A stretch of DNA of 64,000 nucleotides. It comes from Rhizobium sp. ASV8 (GTDB taxonomy: Bacteria; Pseudomonadota; Alphaproteobacteria; Rhizobiales; Rhizobiaceae). Shown piece by piece: positions 1 to 8,522 of this stretch. Numbering within the stretch: position 1 is the first letter of the stretch; every line of letters begins with the position of its first letter. Under the pieces are notes generated by a model. The model was not told the DNA's origin, ran no database searches, and was given only the letters and a program-made list of their open reading frames with translations. The stretch lies in contig NZ_JAELUG010000006.1 of assembly GCF_016429255.1 (NCBI RefSeq), positions 1 through 64,000 of the forward strand. Direction: 5' to 3'. A program made the position numbers and the translations under genes.

Positions 1-341
1 GACCAGTATCGCTACAGCAGAAAGCGAAATATCTGTAAAACCACGCCGATATCGGCTTATTTTCAATGTATAAATAGTGAGGTTTTCGCTTAAAAGGCCA
101 ACATATGACAGCGGCCGATGCCAGCTCTTTTCAGCTCAGCAATCGACTTCCTCATCTATAGTTGCATATCGCTCTTGACGTGCCGATTCGCCATCTATGA
201 TTGCGACTTGCGGTGCTCCTTGCTTCGAGCAGCCACCGCCGAGAATTTGTAACTAAGCCTGGCGCAGCGATTGCCGGCGTAGGCATGCCAAAGCGCGACG
301 GGCGCATGGCTGGCCTAGAAATCCCCCTAGGGGAATTGAAG
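1..341. other. left-edge stretch without a convincing gene
   Basis: No frame here looks like a real protein. The one plus-strand frame starting near 201 is antisense to the small regulator gene and has no recognisable domain or ribosome binding site. The first 130 bases are AT-richer than the rest. A gene or promoter continuing from outside the window cannot be excluded. Confidence 0.4.
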
Positions 342-359
342 GGCGCACCGAAGTGCGCC
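342..359 (-). terminator. hairpin just after the XRE-type gene
   Basis: GGCGCAC and GTGCGCC form a 7-bp stem. On the minus strand it is capped by a TTCG tetraloop, six bases past the stop codon of the small regulator. The following bases (CTTCAATT) are only moderately T-rich, so this is a plausible but weak intrinsic terminator. Confidence 0.45.
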
Positions 360-365
360 GCTTGT

Positions 366-611
366 TCAAACGATGAAGAAAGTCGAAGGCGCGACCTGCA
401 ATGCAGCGGCTATTCGTCGGAGCTTTGCGGGGTCAGCGTCGGCGCCGGCCTCAATTTCGACGATCTCCTCGCTGGTGAGGCCACAGGTCTCGGAAAGATC
501 GGCGATCGTGTAGCCAATGGCTTCGCGCGCCTGCCGGACGGCAGCTGCAATTTCACCATGGGGAACGGTGGAAGCCTTTGAACTATCGATATTATTCTGA
601 GTAATGGACAT
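366..611 (-). CDS. small XRE-family helix-turn-helix protein
   Basis: This is an 81-residue protein made almost entirely of one Cro/C1-type helix-turn-helix domain (about residues 20-75), with the family pattern of a recognition helix (LSETCGLTSEEIVEIEAG) followed by a helix ending in a hydrophobic core. It has no sensor or oligomerisation domain, so it may bind DNA alone or act as an anti-repressor. The start at 611 is chosen because AAGGAG sits 7 bases upstream; the frame remains open further upstream, but that part has no domain character. It stands alone, followed by a hairpin. The target is unknown. Confidence 0.8.
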   Translation of the reverse strand: MSITQNNIDSSKASTVPHGEIAAAVRQAREAIGYTIADLSETCGLTSEEIVEIEAGADADPAKLRRIAAALQVAPSTFFIV

Positions 612-828
612 GAAATTTCTCCTTCCAAAGTCCACCGGCGGGATAAATGCCGGGTGAAGGCAGCTATTGCAGCCATGGAGCATCTCGACCGAAACAAATA
701 TGGCCGAACGCTGGGTCAATATAGGCATCAATGCGGCGTAGACAAGCGCGTAAGCGCATAGCTGCCTATATCCTGGCTCGCGGCTCGCCGCGAAGGGCAA
801 AATTCAGACATCGATCAAATTGAGGTGA

Positions 829-1506
829 TCAGGCTGGCCGCTTCTTGCCGTTCGGCTTGAGTATTTTGCGCTCCGCCGCGAGCAGGAGCCCCTTAAGCTC
901 CGGCTCTCGCACACGGCTCGCCGCTTCGATGAAAGAAACCCATTCACAACGGCGCTGGCCGCGCTCAGGAAAATCCTGAAAAACCTGTGCGACGTCAAGT
1001 AGATGCGCTGCGACGACGCAAGGAACGTCGCTGCCGTCGGCCAGTTGCTTGAGATAGGTAAAATATCCGAAGGCCTTCTTCTTCACCTTGCCGCCCACGC
1101 CAGCTTCCTCGAAAGCCTCGATCGCCGCGACCTCGTGCGGCTTCTTACCCTTCATCGGCCAGCCCTTGGGTATGATCCAGCGCCCGCTTTCCCGGCTCGT
1201 CACGATAAGAACCTCGACCGCCTGCCCTTCCGATAGTTTTCTGTAGCAGATAGCCGCATACTGCTCGTAGAAGCGACCGTGAAATAACGCGTCGGCGTGG
1301 GATGCCAGTTCGGAAAGAAAACTCTCCGAACGCCTCAAGGCCTTCTCCCGCGCTGACGATGCCATGCCGTCAACTACGCGCAATGCCGTAGCGAGCGGAT
1401 CGCTCGCTTGAAGACCCACAGGCGGACGCTCACCAAAACCATCTTTGTCACGCTCCTCTCCTGTCCGGCGCAAGACCTCATCGATATCAACCCTTGTCAC
1501 CTTCAT
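829..1506 (-). CDS. Nudix hydrolase family protein
   Basis: This 225-residue protein has a C-terminal Nudix fold of about 140 residues. Residues 109-118 carry the RWIIPKGWPM strand typical of diphosphoinositol-polyphosphate-phosphohydrolase-like Nudix enzymes, and the Nudix helix ends in EAFEEAGV (residues 130-137). The metal-binding Glu pair (133, 134) and Gly136 are present. The Arg that normally precedes the first Glu is Ile129, so the consensus REUXEEXGU is imperfect. The N-terminal 80 residues are not recognisable. A shorter product from Met48 is possible because the ribosome site before 1506 is poor. Substrates of this family are nucleoside or inositol phosphates linked to another moiety; which one applies here cannot be read from sequence. 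Confidence 0.82.
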   Translation of the reverse strand: MKVTRVDIDEVLRRTGEERDKDGFGERPPVGLQASDPLATALRVVDGMASSAREKALRRSESFLSELASHADALFHGRFYEQYAAICYRKLSEGQAVEVLIVTSRESGRWIIPKGWPMKGKKPHEVAAIEAFEEAGVGGKVKKKAFGYFTYLKQLADGSDVPCVVAAHLLDVAQVFQDFPERGQRRCEWVSFIEAASRVREPELKGLLLAAERKILKPNGKKRPA

Positions 1507-1607
1507 GCTCTGAGCCGTTGCAGTGACAGTTTTATGAAGATAGCTGTTGATGATGAGGCCGGCTTGACGCTGGCGGTAGCCGGCGGACCAAGCCGAAGCT
1601 GAAACTG

Positions 1608-1631
1608 GAAACGGCCCCGCGGGGCCGTTTC
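1608..1631 (-). terminator. strong GC hairpin downstream of dctA
   Basis: GAAACGGCCCC pairs perfectly with GGGGCCGTTTC around a two-base centre, 26 bases past the dctA stop. On the minus strand TTTC closes the stem. It lies between the convergent ends of nothing else, so it most likely ends the dctA transcript. Confidence 0.7.
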
Positions 1632-1656
1632 ACATTGAAGGGGATCGATAAGAGAG

Positions 1657-2985
1657 CTATTCGGCCGGCTGCAATGCCGGCATTTCAATGTCCTCGCTTA
1701 ATTGCCCCGCCATGGCGGCGGCAAACTTCGTCTGGTCGAGTTCGTTCTCCCAGCGCGCGACCACGATCGTTGCGACCGCATTGCCGACGAAGTTTGTGAG
1801 GGCGCGGCATTCGGACATGAAGCGGTCGATACCAAGGATCAAGGCCATGCCGGCGATCGGCACCGAGGGCACGACAGCAAGCGTCGCGGCAAGGGTAATG
1901 AACCCGGCGCCAGTGATACCGGCAGCGCCTTTCGAGCTCAGCATGGCCACCAGCAGCAGAAGAATCTGGTCGCCGAGCGACAGCGGCGTATCGGTCGCCT
2001 GGGCAATGAAGAGTGCCGCCAGCGTCATATAGATGTTGGTGCCATCGAGATTGAAGGAATAGCCCGTCGGGATGACAAGACCCACGACCGAGCGTTTGCA
2101 GCCGGCGCGCTCCATCTTGTTCATCAGGCCGGGCAATGCGGCTTCCGATGAAGACGTGCCGAGCACCAGCAACAATTCTTCCTTGATGTAACGGATCAGC
2201 GCCAGAATGGAGAAACCGTTGTAGCGGGCGACGGCGCCGAGCACGACGAGCACGAACAGCAGCGATGTGGCGTAGAAAGTCCCGATCAGGAACGCCAGAT
2301 TTGCGATCGTGCCGATGCCATATTTACCGATGGTAAAGGCCATGGCTCCAAAGGCCCCGATGGGCGCAAACTTCATCAGCAGAGCGACCATGCGGAAGAT
2401 CGGTGTCGTCAGCGCCTGCAGAAAATCGGTGACCGGGCGGCCGCGCTCGCCTGCTGCACCAAGCGCTATGCCGAAGATGACCGAGAAGAACAGTACCTGA
2501 AGGATATCGCCCTTGGCGAAAGCACCGACGATCGTGTCCGGGATGATGTTCATCAGGAAGCCGACGACGGAGGCGTCATGCGCTTGCGCCGCGTAGTTGT
2601 TGACGGCCTTCGTGTCCAGCGTCGCCGGATTGATGTGCATGCCGGCGCCCGGCTGGACGACGTTCGAGACGATGAGGCCGACGATCAGCGCCAGCGTCGA
2701 GAAAGTCAGGAAGTAGATGAACGACTTGCCGACAACGCGGCCGAACTTCTTGAGATCCGACATCCCGGCGATACCGGTGGTGACCGTCAGGAAGATGACC
2801 GGCGCGATGACCATGCGCACGAGCTTGATAAAGGCATCGCCGAGCGGCTGGAGCGAAGCGCCGAACTGCGGATAGTAATGACCAAGCAGGATGCCGGCAG
2901 CAATGGCGGTGAGAACCTGCACATAGAGATGCCGGTAGAAAGGAAGTTTGCCGCGCGTTTCGGCGGCAGCGATGGGAGCAATCAT
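1657..2985 (-). CDS. dctA: C4-dicarboxylate:cation symporter DctA
   Basis: DctA imports succinate, fumarate and malate across the inner membrane and is the transporter that feeds nitrogen-fixing bacteroids. The 442-residue protein matches the family length and has the DAACS architecture: multiple membrane helices, a serine-rich re-entrant loop ([18 protein letters not shown]), and the [19 protein letters not shown] helix that lines the substrate and cation site. The start at 2985 is chosen because GGAGG lies 5 bases upstream; a Met seven codons earlier lacks this. It is divergent from dctBD, and a consensus sigma-54 promoter and a DctD-type site lie in between, which is the classic rhizobial arrangement of dicarboxylate-induced control. 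Confidence 0.97.
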   Translation of the reverse strand: MIAPIAAAETRGKLPFYRHLYVQVLTAIAAGILLGHYYPQFGASLQPLGDAFIKLVRMVIAPVIFLTVTTGIAGMSDLKKFGRVVGKSFIYFLTFSTLALIVGLIVSNVVQPGAGMHINPATLDTKAVNNYAAQAHDASVVGFLMNIIPDTIVGAFAKGDILQVLFFSVIFGIALGAAGERGRPVTDFLQALTTPIFRMVALLMKFAPIGAFGAMAFTIGKYGIGTIANLAFLIGTFYATSLLFVLVVLGAVARYNGFSILALIRYIKEELLLVLGTSSSEAALPGLMNKMERAGCKRSVVGLVIPTGYSFNLDGTNIYMTLAALFIAQATDTPLSLGDQILLLLVAMLSSKGAAGITGAGFITLAATLAVVPSVPIAGMALILGIDRFMSECRALTNFVGNAVATIVVARWENELDQTKFAAAMAGQLSEDIEMPALQPAE

Positions 2986-3070
2986 GATGTCCTCCGTTAA
3001 GCCCAACCGATCTCTCGGCCCTCCGGGCGACGACTAGAATTCAACAGCCTCCGACTGTTCCACCTTCCTG

Positions 3071-3086
3071 TGCAACGAGCGTGCCA
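3071..3086 (-). promoter_or_regulatory. sigma-54 (RpoN) promoter of dctA
   Basis: Read on the minus strand this is TGGCACG-CTCG-TTGCA, a full match to the -24/-12 consensus TGGCACG-N4-TTGCW. It lies 86 bases upstream of the dctA start codon, leaving a leader of about 70-75 bases. The match plus the neighbouring dctBD genes makes it the DctD-activated dctA promoter. Confidence 0.92.
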
Positions 3087-3159
3087 ATCTCGAAGATTCA
3101 GATTAACTACATGATTTAATTTGATTTATAGTTTTCCCGACAACGCTCTCAGCAACAAA

Positions 3160-3177
3160 TGTGCGATATTCCGCACA
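3160..3177. promoter_or_regulatory. probable DctD upstream activator site
   Basis: TGTGCG-ATATTC-CGCACA is a perfect 6-bp inverted repeat placed about 75 bases behind the -24 element of dctA, the usual distance for an enhancer-bound sigma-54 activator. It lies between dctA and dctB. In other rhizobia DctD binds two such dyads; I saw only one perfect copy here. Binding by DctD is inferred from position. Confidence 0.75.
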
Positions 3178-3203
3178 GATTGATTTGCGGATCGAGCGAG
3201 AAT

Positions 3204-5081
3204 ATGCACAATGCGCCCATGGCGAAGCGACCGGTGAGTGAACGATTTTTGACGCCAGAGCAGTTGGGGCGACGATCCCGGCGGGTCTGGCTTGCCTTCG
3301 CGATGCTATCGGCCGCCATCGTCGCGGCCGCCCTGTACGGCGCCAGCTTTTACGGGCGCCTGACGGCCATCGAAGCGTTGCAGCGACAGGGACACACGGA
3401 TGCGAACCTCAAGGTCGCCCTCTTGCGGGCGGTGCTGGAGCGCCCGCGGGCGCTGCCTTTGCTGCTGGCCGACGATCAACAGGTGCGCGATGCGCTTGCG
3501 GAGCGACAGGCTGATGCCGTAATCGCGCTCGACCGCAAGCTGGAAAGCCTGGTCTCCGGCACGAGCGCAGCGGTTCTCTATGTCGTCGGCAAGGACGGCA
3601 TCGCGATCGCCTCGAGCAATTGGCGGGAGCCACTGAGCTTCGTCGGCAACGACTATTCGTTTCGTGATTACTTCCGCAAGGCCATGGAGGCGGGAACGGC
3701 CGAGCATTATGCGCTTGGCACGGTCAGCAATCGCCCCGGCCTCTATATTTCCCGCCGCGTCGGCGATGCCGGCTCCGCCTTAGGCGTCGTCGTGGTCAAG
3801 ATGGAGTTCGATCAGCTGGAGGCGGATTGGAGCGAAAGCGGCCGCCCAGCCTACGTTACCGACGAGCGTGGTGTCGTCCTGATCACCAACCTGCCCTCGT
3901 GGCGTTTCATGACAACTGCACCCCTTTCTCGCGAAGACGCTGATGTCATTCGCAAGAGCCTGCAGTTCGGCGCAGCTCCCCTCTCGCCCCTGCCGATCAG
4001 CCGCCCGGAGGTGATCGGCCCTGATACGACGATCGTCCGGGCCGTTTTGCCCGGCAGCAGCGCCGATGAATACTTGCGACTGACGACTGCAGTCCCGTCA
4101 ACGCCGTGGCAACTAGGCTATCTCATACCAACAGGTCCGGCCGTTACAACGTCCATGCGGGAGATGCGCTTTCTCACCTTGACGGTGCTGTTGCCGATCC
4201 TTGTCTTCGCTGCCTTCCTTCTTCGCAGGCGTCACGTCTCCGCCATGCAGATCGCTGTCAGCAGGATCGCCCGCGAGGAGTTGGAGCGGCGTGTGCTTGA
4301 GCGTACCGATGACCTTAGCCGCGCCCGCGATCGTCTGGAGGCGGAGATTGCCGACCATCGCGCGACGGAAGAGAAGCTCCAGGGCGTTCAGCAGGATCTC
4401 GTCCAGGCCAACCGTCTCGCCATCCTCGGCCAGGTCGCCGCTGGCGTTGCCCATGAGATCAATCAACCGCTCGCAACGATCCGTGCCTATGCCGAGAATG
4501 CCGGTATCTTCCTCGAACGGCAGCAGATCGATCCTGTCAGGGATAACCTGTCCGCCATAACCGGATTGACGGAGCGGATCGGGACGATCACCGATGAACT
4601 GAAGGCCTTTGCCCGCAAAGGTCGAACGGCACCTGAACCGGTGGAGCTCAAAGCCGTCATCGAGGGCGCTGTTGTTCTGCTCAGGAGCCGGTTCGCCGGC
4701 CGCCTCGATGCTCTCAAAATCGAGCTGCCGCCATCGGGGCTCAATGTCGTCGGCACGAGAATCCGGCTTGAGCAAGTTCTGATCAACCTGTTTCAAAACG
4801 CACTCGAAGCCCTTGACGGTCGAGATGGCGCGAGGGTCGAGGTTTCAGTGCGGGAAATGACCGATGACGTCGAGATCATTGTCTCCGATAACGGACCCGG
4901 CATTCCCGATACAATTCTCGACTCGCTCTTCACGCCGTTCAACACCTCGAAGGAAAAGGGCCTTGGGCTTGGTCTCGTCATTTCCAAGGATATCGTCGTC
5001 GACTACGGCGGCCGGATCGAGGTGGAGAGCAGCAGTGGCGGCACCCGTTTCACCATTCACCTGCGCAAGGCAACGACATGA
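3204..5081 (+). CDS. dctB: C4-dicarboxylate sensor histidine kinase DctB
   Basis: DctB senses periplasmic dicarboxylates and phosphorylates DctD. The 625-residue form has a first membrane helix (about residues 28-48), a periplasmic PAS-like sensor of about 270 residues, a second helix (about 324-342), a coiled-coil linker, and the kinase core. The core shows the H box [20 protein letters not shown] with phospho-acceptor His417, an N box ([10 protein letters not shown]), DNGPGIP and [12 protein letters not shown]. The frame is open from 3159, but that ATG lies inside the probable DctD operator, so the ATG at 3204 preceded by GAGCGAGA is preferred; Met at 3219 is also possible. The stop overlaps the dctD start by 4 bases (ATGA), so the two are translationally coupled. 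Confidence 0.95.
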   Translation: MHNAPMAKRPVSERFLTPEQLGRRSRRVWLAFAMLSAAIVAAALYGASFYGRLTAIEALQRQGHTDANLKVALLRAVLERPRALPLLLADDQQVRDALAERQADAVIALDRKLESLVSGTSAAVLYVVGKDGIAIASSNWREPLSFVGNDYSFRDYFRKAMEAGTAEHYALGTVSNRPGLYISRRVGDAGSALGVVVVKMEFDQLEADWSESGRPAYVTDERGVVLITNLPSWRFMTTAPLSREDADVIRKSLQFGAAPLSPLPISRPEVIGPDTTIVRAVLPGSSADEYLRLTTAVPSTPWQLGYLIPTGPAVTTSMREMRFLTLTVLLPILVFAAFLLRRRHVSAMQIAVSRIAREELERRVLERTDDLSRARDRLEAEIADHRATEEKLQGVQQDLVQANRLAILGQVAAGVAHEINQPLATIRAYAENAGIFLERQQIDPVRDNLSAITGLTERIGTITDELKAFARKGRTAPEPVELKAVIEGAVVLLRSRFAGRLDALKIELPPSGLNVVGTRIRLEQVLINLFQNALEALDGRDGARVEVSVREMTDDVEIIVSDNGPGIPDTILDSLFTPFNTSKEKGLGLGLVISKDIVVDYGGRIEVESSSGGTRFTIHLRKATT

Positions 5082-6454
5082 ACGACAGTTCCCCGGTCTT
5101 CCTCATCGATGATGACAAGGATCTGCTCAAGGCGACGAAGCAGACGCTTGAACTGGCCGGCTTTGTCGTCTCGGCTTTCTCTTCGGCGAGCGATGCGCTC
5201 AATGCTCTCGATGCAGACTTTGCCGGGGTTGTCGTCTCCGATATCCGCATGCCGCAAATGGATGGGCAACAGCTCTTCTTCCGCGTCAAGGACCGCGACG
5301 TCGACATGCCCGTGATCCTGATGACCGGCCATGGCGACATTCCGATGGCGGTGCAGGCAATCCAGGACGGCGCATATGATTTCATCGCCAAGCCTTTTGC
5401 GACTGACCGGCTGGTTCAAAGCGTGCGGCGCGCCGCCGAGAAGCGCCGGCTCGTTCTCGAAAACCGTTCGCTCCGTCTCGCGGCCGAACAGGCACAGGGC
5501 GATCTGCCGCTCATCGGCCAGACGCCTGCCATGGAACGCCTGCGGCACACCTTGCGGCAGATCGCCGATACGGATGTCGATGTGCTGGTGACGGGAGAAA
5601 CGGGAAGCGGCAAGGAAGTGGTGGCAAGCCTGTTGCATCGCTGGAGCCGCCGGGCGAAGGGCAATTTCGTCGCATTGAATTGCGGCGCCCTCCCCGAGAC
5701 CGTCATCGAAAGCGAACTCTTCGGCCATGAGCCCGGTGCATTCACCGGTGCGCAGAAGAAGCGGGTCGGCCGCATCGAACATGCGAGCGCAGGAACCCTG
5801 TTTCTCGACGAAATCGAGAGCATGCCGCCGTCGATCCAGGTGCAGATGCTGCGCGTTCTGGAAATGCGCGAGGTGACGCCGCTCGGTACGAACGAGGTTC
5901 GGCCCGTCGATCTGCGCGTGGTGGCTGCGGCGAAGGTGGATCTGGGCGATCCTGCCCAGCGCGGCGATTTTCGCGAGGACCTCTATTATCGTCTGAACGT
6001 CGTTACCCTCTCCATCCCGCCGCTACGCGAAAGGCGCGGCGATATCCCCTTACTGTTCAGCTATTTCGCGAAGCGTGCCGCCAGCCGTTTTAAACGTGAC
6101 GTTCCGGCCATATCCGGCGCGGTGCACCTCCATTTGCAGCAGCACGATTGGCCGGGAAATGTGCGCGAACTCTCGCATTTCGCGGAGCGCCTGGTGCTCG
6201 GCCTCGGTGCGGCGGCGATGCAGGAACCTCCCGACAGGCCAGCCACTGACGGAACACTGCCGCTGCCCGCCCGGATCGAGCGCTATGAAGCGGAACTCAT
6301 CCGCGAGACGTTGTCGCAAAACCATGGCGACGTCCGCCGCACCATCGAGGCGCTGGGCATTCCCCGCAAGACCTTCTACGACAAGCTGCAGCGCCACGGC
6401 ATCGTCCGCGGCGAGTTCACCGGACCAGAGGGGAGTGATCGTCGAGGGTCCTAG
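5078..6454 (+). CDS. dctD: sigma-54-dependent response regulator DctD
   Basis: DctD binds upstream of dctA and drives open-complex formation by RpoN holoenzyme once phosphorylated by DctB. The 458-residue protein has a receiver domain (residues 1-120, phospho-acceptor Asp55 in [13 protein letters not shown]), an AAA+ domain with Walker A GETGSGKE, the sigma-54 contact motif GAFTGA at residues 220-225, Walker [11 protein letters not shown], and a C-terminal Fis-type helix-turn-helix (about residues 415-450). All key residues are present. It overlaps dctB by 4 bases and is followed by a hairpin at 6476. Confidence 0.96.
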   Translation: MNDSSPVFLIDDDKDLLKATKQTLELAGFVVSAFSSASDALNALDADFAGVVVSDIRMPQMDGQQLFFRVKDRDVDMPVILMTGHGDIPMAVQAIQDGAYDFIAKPFATDRLVQSVRRAAEKRRLVLENRSLRLAAEQAQGDLPLIGQTPAMERLRHTLRQIADTDVDVLVTGETGSGKEVVASLLHRWSRRAKGNFVALNCGALPETVIESELFGHEPGAFTGAQKKRVGRIEHASAGTLFLDEIESMPPSIQVQMLRVLEMREVTPLGTNEVRPVDLRVVAAAKVDLGDPAQRGDFREDLYYRLNVVTLSIPPLRERRGDIPLLFSYFAKRAASRFKRDVPAISGAVHLHLQQHDWPGNVRELSHFAERLVLGLGAAAMQEPPDRPATDGTLPLPARIERYEAELIRETLSQNHGDVRRTIEALGIPRKTFYDKLQRHGIVRGEFTGPEGSDRRGS

Positions 6455-6475
6455 ATGGGCGGTCTAAAACGAAAA

Positions 6476-6497
6476 CTCGCGGCCTTTCAGCCGCGAG
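6476..6497. terminator. hairpin between convergent dctD and yghU
   Basis: CTCGCGGC and GCCGCGAG form an 8-bp stem with a six-base loop. On the minus strand the stem is followed by TTTTCGTTTT, a good T-rich tail; on the plus strand the tail is weaker. It can serve both convergent transcripts. Confidence 0.7.
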
Positions 6498-6629
6498 CAT
6501 CTTTGGATCAAGGCAAGCCTCCACAGCGTTTCCGCTTTTCTTAGAATCGCGGAAGCGCCCCACCTTCTTGTTTTTCTCGCATTCCGGTCGGAAAACCGCT
6601 GCGCACTTTTCCTGGGAATGCTCTGAGCG

Positions 6630-7505
6630 TCAGCCGGCGGTTTCGATTTTGTCTTGCGTCTTCGTGTCGAAATCGCTGGCATCATGACGCTCGCGCAGCT
6701 GCTCGGACGGATCTCCGGACATGCGGTTGACCATGCGGCCGCGCTTTACGGCGGGGCGCGAGTAGATGAGATCAGCCCAGCGCTGCACGTTCTTATAATC
6801 CTGCACCTGCAGGAATTCGCCCGCACCATACTGCCATCCCTTGGCGAGGCCGCCATACCAGGGCCAGATGGCAATATCCGCGATCGTGTATTCGCTGCCC
6901 GCAATATACTCGCTTTCCGCCAGGCGACGATCGAGCACGTCGAGCTCGCGCTTCACTTCCATCGCAAAGCGATCGATCGCATATTCGATCTTCGTCGGTG
7001 CATAGGCGTAGAAATGGCCAAAACCGCCGCCGAGATAAGGCGCGCTTCCCATCTGCCAGAACAGCCAGGACAGGCACTCGGCGCGGGCGGGCTGTTCCGT
7101 CGGCAGGAAAGCGCCGAACTTTTCGGCGAGATAGGTGAGGATCGAGCCGGATTCGAACACGCGGATCGGCTTAGGGCCGCTGCGATCCAGCAGAGCCGGA
7201 ATCTTCGAATTGGGATTGACCTCGACAAAGCCGCTACCAAACTGGTCGCCGTCGCCGATCTTGATCAGCCAGGCGTCATATTCGGCGCCGGTGTGGCCGA
7301 GCGCCAGCAACTCCTCAAGCATGATGGTGACCTTGACGCCATTCGGCGTGCCCAGCGAATAAAGCTGAAGGGGATGACGACCGACGGGCAGTTCTTTCTC
7401 ATGAGTCGGTCCAGCGATCGGGCGGTTGATGTTGGCGAACTGGCCGCCATTGGCTTTGTTCCAGGTCCAGATCTTCGGCGGCGTGTATTCGGCAGAACCG
7501 GTCAT
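6630..7505 (-). CDS. yghU: YghU-type glutathione S-transferase family disulfide reductase
   Basis: The 291-residue protein matches the E. coli YghU family (about 288 residues). These enzymes bind two glutathiones per subunit and reduce disulfides rather than acting as classic transferases. A long N-terminal extension (YTPPKIWTWNKANGGQFANI) leads into a thioredoxin-like domain beginning HPLQLYSLGTPNGVKVTIMLEELL, containing VNPNSKIPALLDRSG, and then an all-helical C-terminal domain with YTIADIAIWPWYG. The start at 7505 is chosen because AGGAGG lies about 6 bases upstream; the in-frame Met two codons earlier abuts that sequence. It is cytosolic and monocistronic. Confidence 0.9.
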   Translation of the reverse strand: MTGSAEYTPPKIWTWNKANGGQFANINRPIAGPTHEKELPVGRHPLQLYSLGTPNGVKVTIMLEELLALGHTGAEYDAWLIKIGDGDQFGSGFVEVNPNSKIPALLDRSGPKPIRVFESGSILTYLAEKFGAFLPTEQPARAECLSWLFWQMGSAPYLGGGFGHFYAYAPTKIEYAIDRFAMEVKRELDVLDRRLAESEYIAGSEYTIADIAIWPWYGGLAKGWQYGAGEFLQVQDYKNVQRWADLIYSRPAVKRGRMVNRMSGDPSEQLRERHDASDFDTKTQDKIETAG

Positions 7506-7635
7506 AGGCATCCTCCTTTTGGGGTGAATCAGATTTGGGAGCGATCTTCGATGTAGCGCGCTACGCTCGTCGCACATAGGGACGCCCGTTCATTTTTACG
7601 AGAGCCACCGCACTGCTTTTCCAAAGCTCCTGGCT

Positions 7636-7795
7636 GAAACGAAAAAAGCCTGCCGCGGGAGGAGGTGCGGCAGGCTTTCGGCAATAGTTGAACAGCGCAC
7701 GGGAGGAGGAATGGCGCTGTTCGAGCAGACGACCTTGGGAGGAGTGGGCGTCTGCAAAGCGAAGGATGCGGGAGGAGGTGCATCACTTCGATGAC
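7636..7795 (-). ncRNA. four-hairpin small RNA with CCUCCUCCC (anti-Shine-Dalgarno) loops
   Basis: On the minus strand four stem-loops follow one another. The first has paired arms 7780-7790/7760-7769 and loop ACCTCCTCCC. The second has arms 7714-7722/7690-7698, with CCTCCTCCC in a 15-base loop, and lies third in order. Between them arms 7749-7755/7725-7731 carry CTCCTCCC. The last has 12-bp arms 7667-7678/7645-7656, loop ACCTCCTCCC, and is followed by TTTTTTCGTTT, so it doubles as an intrinsic terminator. No convincing reading frame spans it. CCUCCUCCC hairpins define the 'cuckoo'/alpha-r14 trans-acting sRNAs of Rhizobiales and Rhodobacter, which can pair with ribosome binding sites. I could not identify the promoter with confidence; transcription should begin near 7795-7810. 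Confidence 0.82.
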
Positions 7796-7933
7796 CTGAA
7801 CATAGCAGTCTTTTGCTCAGTGGATAGGCATTTCTTTGCACGACAGCTATGCGCTATGCGAAAACCGGCACGCTCGACTGAAGCATATTTTAGCAACGAG
7901 CCCAGTTGGGACCGTCACGCGGACAAAACAAAA

Positions 7934-7959
7934 GCGCCTGCTCGGGAGAAAGCAGGCGC
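7934..7959 (-). terminator. intrinsic terminator of the DUF1127 gene
   Basis: GCGCCTGCT and AGCAGGCGC form a 9-bp stem with an 8-base loop. On the minus strand it is followed by TTTTGTTTTG. It lies 37 bases past the stop codon of the DUF1127 gene. Confidence 0.85.
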
Positions 7960-7996
7960 CTGAAAAATTCAGTCGATCACTAAGCCGTGGCTGCTA

Positions 7997-8143
7997 TCAG
8001 CCAGCGATGGCTGCGCGGGCGACATTGCGGATTTCGCCGCGCTCGATGCCGAGATCGTGCAGTTCGCGCGTGGTCATACGGCCCAGTTCAGCGACCGTCT
8101 GACGGTACTTGCGCCAGTTGTTGAAAGAGCGTGCTACGTTCAT
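7997..8143 (-). CDS. DUF1127 family microprotein (48 residues)
   Basis: The translated frame begins MNVARSFNNWRKYRQTVAEL and continues through TTRELHDLGIERGEIRNVAR to a stop at 7997. This is the arginine-rich, short DUF1127/YjiS-like type common in multiple copies in Rhizobiaceae. Family members have been linked to RNA turnover and to phosphate or carbon metabolism, and several are sRNA targets; the job of this copy is unknown. AGGGG precedes the ATG by about 7 bases. It is monocistronic with its own terminator, and it neighbours the anti-Shine-Dalgarno sRNA on the same strand. Confidence 0.92.
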   Translation of the reverse strand: MNVARSFNNWRKYRQTVAELGRMTTRELHDLGIERGEIRNVARAAIAG

Positions 8144-8381
8144 GATGATCCCCTTTCCTTGGGCATTCGAAGCTGAGCTGCCGTGCTTGGCGCTTCGTTC
8201 GCTTCGATGAGAAATATATAACTTAAGCCCCTCGCTTTTTGCAGAGCCAAGGCGTCACTGCACCCATGCGCCAGATGCATGGATCATTCAGACAATCAGC
8301 CACCTCGTTCCGGGTGATCGGCGGCGGCCCTCGCGATTTGCTGATGACAGGGCAGCCATTGTCTGCGACAAGGGAAGGATT

Positions 8382-8465
8382 GAGAGACAGGGGCGTCCAC
8401 CGTATGGCGGGCTGAGAAGTACCCTTTGAACCTGAACCAGATCATGCTGGCGGAGGGAGTCGCTC
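8382..8465 (+). promoter_or_regulatory. TPP riboswitch (THI element)
   Basis: The conserved THI-box blocks are present in order: GGCGGGCTGAGA, then ACCCTTTGAACCTGA, then CCAGATCATGCTGGCG and GAGGGA. GAGAGAC (8382-8388) can pair with GTCGCTC (8459-8465) as the closing P1 helix, with one mismatch. The element lies 58 bases before thiM and binds thiamine pyrophosphate in this family. Downstream, GCCCCT at 8487-8492 can pair either with CGGGGC at 8465-8470 or with AGGGGC at 8514-8519, which is the thiM ribosome site. This suggests ligand control of translation. Confidence 0.96.
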
Positions 8466-8522
8466 GGGGCTTTGCAACATGCTCGTGCCCCTATGCGCCT
8501 CGCCCGCCTGAAAAGGGGCGAT

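Noticed and set aside
6654..7556. Plus-strand frame of 300 codons
   Set aside because: Antisense to the YghU-type gene, which has a good ribosome site and family motifs.
7655..7780. CRISPR-like array of GGGAGGAGG repeats
   Set aside because: The repeats are only 9 bases, spacing is irregular, and each copy sits in the loop of a different hairpin, so an sRNA explains them better.
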